Shown: in pieces, positions 6,403 to 11,105 of the stretch
How the letters are laid out: each line of letters begins with the position of its first letter
How positions within the stretch are numbered: the first letter of the stretch is position 1
Made by a program: the position numbers and the translations under genes
Assembly: GCA_934659475.1 (NCBI GenBank)
Contig: CAKUHX010000043.1
Coordinates: 1 to 11,105 of the forward strand
Source of the DNA: an uncultured Oscillospiraceae bacterium
GTDB lineage: Bacteria > Bacillota > Clostridia > Oscillospirales > Oscillospiraceae
Length of the DNA: 11,105 nucleotides
Direction of reading: 5' to 3'
Notes under the pieces: generated by a model
What the model was told of the DNA's origin: nothing
Seen by the model: only the letters and a program-made list of their open reading frames with translations
Database searches by the model: none

Positions 6403-7281
6403 ATGACATCAAAATATGAGATCTTCTGCACCGTGGTAGAGTGCGGCGGCTTTACCGAGGCTGCCCGGCAGCTGAACTACTCCCAGAGCGCTGTCAGTCA
6501 GGCGGTGCGCACCCTGGAGCAGGAGCTGGGGGTGCGGCTGATCAGCCGGGAGCGCCACCGCCTGACCCTGACCAAGGACGGAAAGACCTATCTGCCCTAT
6601 ATCCGCGAGATCACCGCCGCCGAGCGCCGGCTGGAGCAGAAGCAGGCGGAGATGCGCAATCTGGACAACTGCGTGATCCGTCTGGGCACCTTTACCAGCG
6701 TCAGTCAGACCTATCTGCCCCAGCGCATCCGGGTATTCAATGGGCGCTACCCCGGGGCCCGGTTCTCCATGTATCAGGGGGGATATGACGACATCGCCCA
6801 GTGGGTGGACACGGGGGAGGCCGATCTGGGCTTTACCAGTCTGGACGCCATCACCCCCGCCAACTATAAGATGCTCTACCGGGACCGCATGGTGGCGGTG
6901 CTCCCCCTGGAGCACCCCTTGGCCGGGGCGGAGGAGGTCACCCTGGCCCAGCTGGCCCGGGAACCCCTGCTCATGCTGGACGAGGGTAAGTACAGCGCCG
7001 CCATGCAGGCCTTTCAGGCCCACGGGCTGACCCCCGACGTGCGGTGCCAGGTGTATGACGACTACACCATCCTTGCTATGGTGCGCCAGGGCCTGGGCAA
7101 CTCCATCCTGTATGAGCTGGTCACACGGAACTTCGGCAACCAGGTGGCTCTGGTGCCCATCCGGGAGGCCCCCCAGCGCCGGGTGGCCCTGATTTGGAGG
7201 AACTGGGATACCCTGCCCTTCGCCGCCCGTGAGTTTGCCGGGTTCCTGATGGCCGAGCTGGAGGGGGAAGAGGAGACGTGA
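6403..7281 (+). CDS. LysR-family transcriptional regulator, probable regulator of azlCD
   Basis: A 292-residue protein of normal LysR length. The N-terminal winged helix-turn-helix (about 4-62) includes FTEAARQLNYSQSAVSQAVR and LEQELGVRLISRERHRLTLT. A linker helix (about 65-88) leads to a periplasmic-binding-protein-like effector domain (about 90-289) with LGTFTSVSQTYLP, ADLGFTSLD, VAVLPLEHPLA and MVRQGLGNSIL. AGGGGGC lies about eight bases before the ATG. The gene is divergent from azlCD and shares an overlapping promoter region, the usual arrangement for a LysR protein that controls its neighbour and itself. The effector ligand cannot be read; an amino acid is a reasonable guess from the neighbouring exporter. 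A hairpin after the stop separates it from the downstream Rnf genes. Confidence 0.92.
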   Translation: MTSKYEIFCTVVECGGFTEAARQLNYSQSAVSQAVRTLEQELGVRLISRERHRLTLTKDGKTYLPYIREITAAERRLEQKQAEMRNLDNCVIRLGTFTSVSQTYLPQRIRVFNGRYPGARFSMYQGGYDDIAQWVDTGEADLGFTSLDAITPANYKMLYRDRMVAVLPLEHPLAGAEEVTLAQLAREPLLMLDEGKYSAAMQAFQAHGLTPDVRCQVYDDYTILAMVRQGLGNSILYELVTRNFGNQVALVPIREAPQRRVALIWRNWDTLPFAAREFAGFLMAELEGEEET

Positions 7282-7329
7282 AGTATAGCCCCGCCCCGCG
7301 CCGGACACAGCCCCGGCGCGGGGCTTCAC
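7278..7329 (+). terminator. Hairpin after the LysR gene, probable terminator
   Basis: CCCCGCGCCGG (7294-7304) pairs with CCGGCGCGGGG (7313-7323), 11 bp. Outer arms GTGAAG (7278-7283) and CTTCAC (7324-7329) pair as well, overlapping the stop codon. No T run follows, so it may be a weak or factor-assisted terminator, or a 3'-end stabiliser. Confidence 0.45.
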
Positions 7330-7399
7330 GCAGGAGCGGACGGCGGGAGAAATTGTAAATTTTCCTGGGTCCACTGGATTTTTTCGGGGACATGATGTA

Positions 7400-7408
7400 T
7401 GATAAAAT
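7400..7408 (+). promoter_or_regulatory. Candidate extended -10 promoter for the Rnf operon
   Basis: TGATAAAAT is an extended -10 element (TGN followed by TAAAAT, 5 of 6 to consensus). At the right distance only a poor -35 (TTTTTC, 7380-7385) is found. It would give a leader of about 78 bases before rnfC. No better promoter was seen between the LysR gene and rnfC. Confidence 0.45.
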
Positions 7409-7447
7409 GTCTGAGAAATATGGAATCGCGGGCTGATGTCCGCTGAC

Positions 7448-7479
7448 CTGCGGGCGGAAGAGAGAAGACCGCCGCGCAG
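7448..7479 (+). other. Leader hairpin next to the rnfC ribosome binding site
   Basis: CTGCGGGCGG (7448-7457) pairs with CCGCC and CGCAG (7469-7473, 7475-7479), with one bulged G and a purine-rich loop. It ends directly at the GGAGGAGG ribosome binding site (7479-7486), so folding could affect rnfC translation or protect the mRNA 5' end. Pairing is direct; function is inference. Confidence 0.4.
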
Positions 7480-7492
7480 GAGGAGGTACCCT

Positions 7493-8821
7493 ATGGGTCA
7501 GATCACGCTGCGGGGGATCCACCCCGCCGCCAGAAAACGATATACAAGAAGAAAACCCCTGGCCGATCTGGAGACGCCGCCGAAGCAAGTGTCCATCCCC
7601 CTGGAGCTGTGCGCCGGCTGCGCCCCCGCCGTCCCTGTGGTGAAGGAGGGGGCCCAGGTGCGGGTGGGCCAGCTCATCGCCCGGCCGGGGGATGAAAACG
7701 GTGTGTCTGTCCACGCCAGCGTCTCCGGTACGGTAGAGGGGATCATGGACTGCCCCCACCCCTGGGGCGGGACCGGCCCCGCCATCGTCATCCGCAGCGA
7801 CGGCAAGGGCACCCTGGCCGATGACCTGCCGGATCCGGTGGATACTGCCCATCTGGTGCCCCAGGTGCTGATCCAGCGGGTGCGCCAGGCGGGCATCGTG
7901 GGCATGGGGGGCGATGCCGGCCCTACCCATGTGAAGCTGGCCCAGGCTATGGGCCGGGTGGACACACTGATCGTGGACGCCGCCGAGTGCGAGCCCTATA
8001 ACACCGCCGACCAGCGCCTGCTGGCCGACCGGGGGGACTTGCTGCTCCAGGGGGCCCTGGCCCTCAGCCAGGCCATCCGGGCCAAGCGGGTGGTGTTGGC
8101 CGCCCAGGGCGACCAGATCAAGACCGTGGAGAAGCTGGAGCGGTGGCTGCTGAAAAAGAAGATCTCCATCGAGATCGTGCTGCTGCGCTCCCACTACCCT
8201 CTGGGGGAGGAGAGGCAGATCGTCCGGGCCGTCACCGGCCGGGAGGTGCCCCCGGGGGGCGCTCCGGTGGATGTAAAGTGCCTGGTGCTCAACGCCGCTA
8301 CGGTGTACGCCGTCAGCGAGGCCATGCTCCACGGCGACCCCCTGACCCACCGGGCGGTGACCGTGAGCGGCCGGGGCGTGGCGCGGCCCCGGAACCTGTG
8401 GGTGCCTATCGGCACCCCCCTGAGGGAGCTGCTGGCCAGTGCCGGCGGCCTGCGGGAGGAGGAAGTGCTGTTCCTCATCGGCGGCCCCATGCGGGGGGTG
8501 GAGCAGAAGGACCTGTCCGCCCCGGTGCTGCCGGACACCAACAGCCTGATCTGCATGCTGAAGGAGGAGCGGGCGGAGAGCGGCCCCCAGACCCCCTGTG
8601 TCCGCTGCGGCCGGTGCGCCGCCGCCTGCCCCATGCGCTTAGTGCCCGCCTTTGTGGCCCGGGCTTTTCGACTGAACGATCTGAGCCGTCTGCCCGCCCT
8701 GCATCCCCAGGACTGCCTGCAGTGCGGCTGCTGCACTTATATCTGCCCCTCTCAGATCCCCCTGATGGATGTGATGCGCCGTGCGCGGGACATCGTGGAG
8801 AAAGAAGGTGACCGCCCATGA
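7493..8821 (+). CDS. rnfC: RnfC-like subunit of a ferredoxin:NAD oxidoreductase
   Basis: The 442-residue protein begins with the RnfC-type RGIHP segment and a barrel-like domain (PKQVSIPLELCAG). A Nqo1-like NADH/FMN domain follows, with GMGGDAGPTHVKLA (137-150) and AAECEPYNTAD (163-173), then a SLBB-like region. Two [4Fe-4S] motifs are complete: C369, C372, C375, C379 and C408, C411, C414, C418. RnfC sits on the cytoplasmic face and exchanges electrons with NAD(H). The flavin loop departs from the usual GxGGAxFPTHVK: an aspartate is inserted in the glycine run and phenylalanine is replaced by glycine. The start at 7493 is set by GGAGGAGG six bases upstream; an in-frame ATG at 7436 lacks this. 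Its stop overlaps the next start (ATGA). It is shorter at the C-terminus than proteobacterial RnfC, as usual in Clostridia. Confidence 0.88.
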   Translation: MGQITLRGIHPAARKRYTRRKPLADLETPPKQVSIPLELCAGCAPAVPVVKEGAQVRVGQLIARPGDENGVSVHASVSGTVEGIMDCPHPWGGTGPAIVIRSDGKGTLADDLPDPVDTAHLVPQVLIQRVRQAGIVGMGGDAGPTHVKLAQAMGRVDTLIVDAAECEPYNTADQRLLADRGDLLLQGALALSQAIRAKRVVLAAQGDQIKTVEKLERWLLKKKISIEIVLLRSHYPLGEERQIVRAVTGREVPPGGAPVDVKCLVLNAATVYAVSEAMLHGDPLTHRAVTVSGRGVARPRNLWVPIGTPLRELLASAGGLREEEVLFLIGGPMRGVEQKDLSAPVLPDTNSLICMLKEERAESGPQTPCVRCGRCAAACPMRLVPAFVARAFRLNDLSRLPALHPQDCLQCGCCTYICPSQIPLMDVMRRARDIVEKEGDRP

Positions 8822-10479
8822 GCCGTATCCGTTCCGGCCTGCTGCGCAGGCCGCCCCAGCTGTCCCAGACCTCCGGCATCGATGCCATCATGCTGGATGT
8901 GCTGGTGGCCCTGGCCCCGGCGTGGGGCATGGCCATCTTTCTGTACGGACTGCGGGTGGTGGTGCTGACAGCGGTGTCCGTAGCCACCTGCGTTTTGTGT
9001 GAATACTGGTATGAGCGGCTGATGAAGCGGCCCATCACCGTCCGGGATCTGTCCGCCTGCGTCACCGGAGTGATGCTGGCCATGACGCTGCCTGTCACCG
9101 CCCCCTACTGGGCGCCGGTACTGGGCGGGGCCTTCGCGATCATCGTGGTCAAGCAGTTTTACGGCGGCCTGGGCCGCAACTTTCTTGACCCCGCCCTGGC
9201 GGGGCGGATGCTGCTGAACACCTTCCCCATGGTCATGTCTAACTGGAGCGATGCCCTGTGCCGCGTCTCCATATTCAGCACGGCGGACGCTGTGACCGCC
9301 GCCACGCCCATGGCCTATCTCCACGAGGGAGTGCTGCCCCCCCACCGGCTGAGCCAGCTGCTGCTGGGACAGCAGGCGGGCTCTCTGGGCGAGGTGTGCT
9401 CCTTCCTGCTGCTGCTGGGCGGGCTGTATCTGCTGCTGCGCCGGGTGATCTCCGTGCGCATCCCCCTGTCCTTCCTGGGCACAGTGGCCCTGCTCAGCTT
9501 CCTGTTCCCCCGGGGGAACGACCCCCTGCGCTGGACCCTGATCCAGCTGCTCAGCGGCGGGCTGATCTTCGGCGCCGTCTTTATGGCCACCGACTACACC
9601 TCCAGCCCCGTGACCCCCAAGGGCCACATCCTGTTCGGCACGGGCTGCGGCGTGCTCACTTTCCTGCTGCGGCGGTTCGGCTCCTACCCCGAGGGGGTGG
9701 GCTGGGCCATCCTGACCATGAACGGCTGCGTGTGGCTGCTGGACCGGGCGGGCGTGCCCCGGCGCTTCGGGGCGGAGGCGTTCGCCCCCACGCGGCGGCG
9801 GATGGAGCGGGCCCGGAAGAGCCTGGCGCAGATCAAATTCGTCCGGCCCCAGTGGAAGCTGCCCCGGTTCGTGAACGCCGACGGCTCCGTGGCCGGAGAG
9901 AACCATCTGGATCAGGTGCGGGCCTGGGGCCGCGCCTGGGGGACTCTGGCCGTGTTGGTACTGGCCGTGGGCTTTGGCCTTGGCAAGCTGAGCCAGATGA
10001 CCAGTCTGGACACCGCCCGGGCGGAGCTTGTGCAGCAGCGGGAGCTGCTGCGGCAGGTGATGCCCGCCGCCTCCTACCGGTCGGAGACCCCCTATAGCTC
10101 CCCCTATGCCCTGAGCATCACCGCCGGCTACAGCGAGGACGAGATGATCGGCTACTGTGTGGAGGTGCAGACCAACGGCTTCGGCGGGCCCATCACCATG
10201 GTGGTGGGGGTGGACCTGGACGGCAAGGTCACCGGCGTGGCCATCACTGACCACAGCGAGACCCCCAACGTGGGCACCAGCGCCATGGAGGGGGACTATC
10301 TGAGCCAGTATGTGGGCCGCTCCGGCACGGTGCGCCACTCCGGCGCCAACTCCATCGACGCCGTGGCCGGGGCCACCGCCACCTCTAAGGCCATCACCAC
10401 CGGGGTCAACCGGGCCCTGGCCATCGTAGCCAGCCTGGATCCCGACAGCGAGGTGCCCTATGAGGACGGCGAGGTGTAA
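8818..10479 (+). CDS. RnfD-RnfG fusion, FMN-carrying membrane subunit
   Basis: One uninterrupted 553-residue frame joins two Rnf subunits. Residues 1-318 are RnfD: multiple membrane segments, KQFYGGLGRNFLDPALAGR (112-130), the flavinylation motif DAVTAATP (T163 the likely FMN-threonine), MATDYTSSPVT (256-266), and the usual RnfD end WLLDRAGVPRRFG. A hydrophilic linker (319-372) follows. Residues 373-553 are RnfG: one membrane anchor (about 374-390), then an extracytoplasmic FMN-binding domain with VAITDHSETPNVGT (474-487) and DAVAGATATS (514-523, T520 the likely FMN-threonine). Both covalent flavin sites are therefore kept. Usual RnfD and RnfG are separate proteins of about 310 and 190 residues. 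The start overlaps the rnfC stop (ATGA), with AAGGTG seven bases upstream. Frame continuity argues for a real fusion, though a sequencing error joining two genes cannot be fully excluded. Confidence 0.88.
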   Translation: MSRIRSGLLRRPPQLSQTSGIDAIMLDVLVALAPAWGMAIFLYGLRVVVLTAVSVATCVLCEYWYERLMKRPITVRDLSACVTGVMLAMTLPVTAPYWAPVLGGAFAIIVVKQFYGGLGRNFLDPALAGRMLLNTFPMVMSNWSDALCRVSIFSTADAVTAATPMAYLHEGVLPPHRLSQLLLGQQAGSLGEVCSFLLLLGGLYLLLRRVISVRIPLSFLGTVALLSFLFPRGNDPLRWTLIQLLSGGLIFGAVFMATDYTSSPVTPKGHILFGTGCGVLTFLLRRFGSYPEGVGWAILTMNGCVWLLDRAGVPRRFGAEAFAPTRRRMERARKSLAQIKFVRPQWKLPRFVNADGSVAGENHLDQVRAWGRAWGTLAVLVLAVGFGLGKLSQMTSLDTARAELVQQRELLRQVMPAASYRSETPYSSPYALSITAGYSEDEMIGYCVEVQTNGFGGPITMVVGVDLDGKVTGVAITDHSETPNVGTSAMEGDYLSQYVGRSGTVRHSGANSIDAVAGATATSKAITTGVNRALAIVASLDPDSEVPYEDGEV

Positions 10480-10494
10480 GGAGGGAAGAGAACC

Positions 10495-11085
10495 ATGAAA
10501 ATACCCTTTGAGCTGATGGGCATCGCCCTGGCGGCCCTTCTTTCGGAAAACCTGATCTTAGTCAAGTGTATGGGCCTGGGCGTGCGGGTCAGGTCCCTGC
10601 GGGACCCGGTGGACGCCTGGCGCACGGGCTACTGCCTGACCCTTGTGATGGTGGTCACCGCCCTGCTGGGGTGGCTGGCGGACAACCTGATCCTGGTGCG
10701 CTTCGGCGTGACCTATCTGCGCACCTTGGTGTTCACTCTGCTGGCGCTGGCCGTGGTGTCCGGGCTTAGAAAGCTCATCGCCGCCTGCCTGCCGGAGCTG
10801 TCCCGGCGCATGGACGAAAATCTGGCTTCGGTCACCACCAACTGCGCCGCTCTGGGCGTGGTGCTGCTGATCTCTCAGCGGGGCTATGCCCTGGTGCCCG
10901 CCCTGGTGTTCGCCTTCTTCGGCGGCCTGGGGGCTACGGTCACTCTGGTCAGTTATGCCTCCCTGCGGGAAGAGGTGGATATGGAGAGCTGCCCCCGCCC
11001 CTTCCGGGGGGTGCCCATCCACCTGATCACCATGGGCCTGATGGCCCTGGCCATGATCGGCTTCTACGGACTGCATGTGAACTGA
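10495..11085 (+). CDS. RnfA-like membrane subunit with displaced cluster cysteine
   Basis: A 196-residue protein with about six membrane segments, matching RnfA along its whole length: ENLILVKCMGLG (18-29), YLRTLVFTLLALAVV, SVTTNCAALGVVLL (112-125) and CPRPFRGVPIHLITMGLMA (166-184). RnfA and RnfE together normally hold a membrane [2Fe-2S] cluster that passes electrons across the membrane. The second RnfA ligand, C117 in TTNC, is present. The first, normally the cysteine of GLCPFMG, is glycine here (G29), while a new cysteine, C25, lies four residues earlier. It matches RnfA rather than RnfE, since it has TTNC and PFRG and lacks the RnfE motif VNCIILGRAEAF. AAGGAGGG lies about nine bases before the ATG, 15 bases after rnfDG. 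Family secure; divergence suggests a variant Rnf. No rnfE is seen before it. Confidence 0.82.
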   Translation: MKIPFELMGIALAALLSENLILVKCMGLGVRVRSLRDPVDAWRTGYCLTLVMVVTALLGWLADNLILVRFGVTYLRTLVFTLLALAVVSGLRKLIAACLPELSRRMDENLASVTTNCAALGVVLLISQRGYALVPALVFAFFGGLGATVTLVSYASLREEVDMESCPRPFRGVPIHLITMGLMALAMIGFYGLHVN

Positions 11086-11105
11086 AAACGATCAAAACAG
11101 CGGCG

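Noticed and set aside
5526..6431. Longer open frame for azlC, 301 residues
   Set aside because: It would cross both divergent promoters and the LysR start; conserved AzlC sequence begins right after MKKEKF at 6230.
7350..7362. AAATT-GTA-AATTT palindrome upstream of rnfC, considered as a Rex (NADH-sensing) site
   Set aside because: Only one TTGTAAA-like half is present; the second half of the Rex palindrome is missing.
8752..10338. A 528-residue open frame antisense to rnfDG, and similar long minus-strand frames at 6409-7374 and 7121-8350
   Set aside because: Low-complexity His/Gln/Gly/Ala-rich translations with no domain, typical of the antisense frame of GC-rich genes; the sense genes are clear.
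10495..11085. Identification as RnfE rather than RnfA
   Set aside because: It has TTNC and the PFRG-LIT segment of RnfA and lacks the RnfE motif VNCIILGRAEAF.

Overview
The window looks like chromosomal DNA of a GC-rich, anaerobic, probably gut-dwelling Clostridia species, most likely of the Oscillospiraceae (Flavonifractor/Lawsonibacter-like). The grounds are strong GGAGG ribosome binding sites, AT-rich sigma-A promoters in GC-rich DNA, a sporulation-type (PdaB-like) deacetylase, an Rnf-type redox pump and an AzlCD exporter. The genus is inference; no rRNA or other marker is present.

Layout. (1) 1-1137 (+): the nearly complete 3' part of a UxaA/GarD/SuyB-type lyase large subunit. (2) 1138-1518: a gene-free region packed with perfect hairpins, with terminator-like structures at its ends, possibly a mobile palindromic repeat or a structured RNA. 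(3) 4213-1519 (-): a two-gene unit with its own TTGCGG-17-TATAAT promoter, encoding an ATC-hydrolase-family protein and an aminopeptidase P. The peptidase carries an unexpected sigma-70 region-4-like helix-turn-helix at its C-terminus. (4) 6230-4334 (-): azlC and azlD, overlapping by 4 bases, then a PdaB-like polysaccharide deacetylase that ends in a strong terminator. (5) 6403-7281 (+): a LysR regulator divergent from azlCD; its perfect consensus promoter overlaps the azlC promoter. (6) 7493-11085 (+): a divergent Rnf operon: rnfC, a fused rnfD-rnfG, and an rnfA-like gene, running toward the right edge.

How the genes work together. The LysR protein probably controls the AzlCD amino-acid exporter and itself from the shared promoter region. 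The Rnf genes encode NADH-side (RnfC), FMN-carrying (RnfDG) and membrane (RnfA) parts of a ferredoxin:NAD oxidoreductase that moves ions. This copy departs from the usual set: D and G are one protein, no rnfE lies between G and A, the RnfA cysteine expected to bind the membrane iron-sulfur cluster is displaced by four residues, and the RnfC glycine-rich flavin loop is altered. It may be a second, specialised Rnf branch. The two most unusual observations are this Rnf variant and the aminopeptidase-sigma4 fusion.
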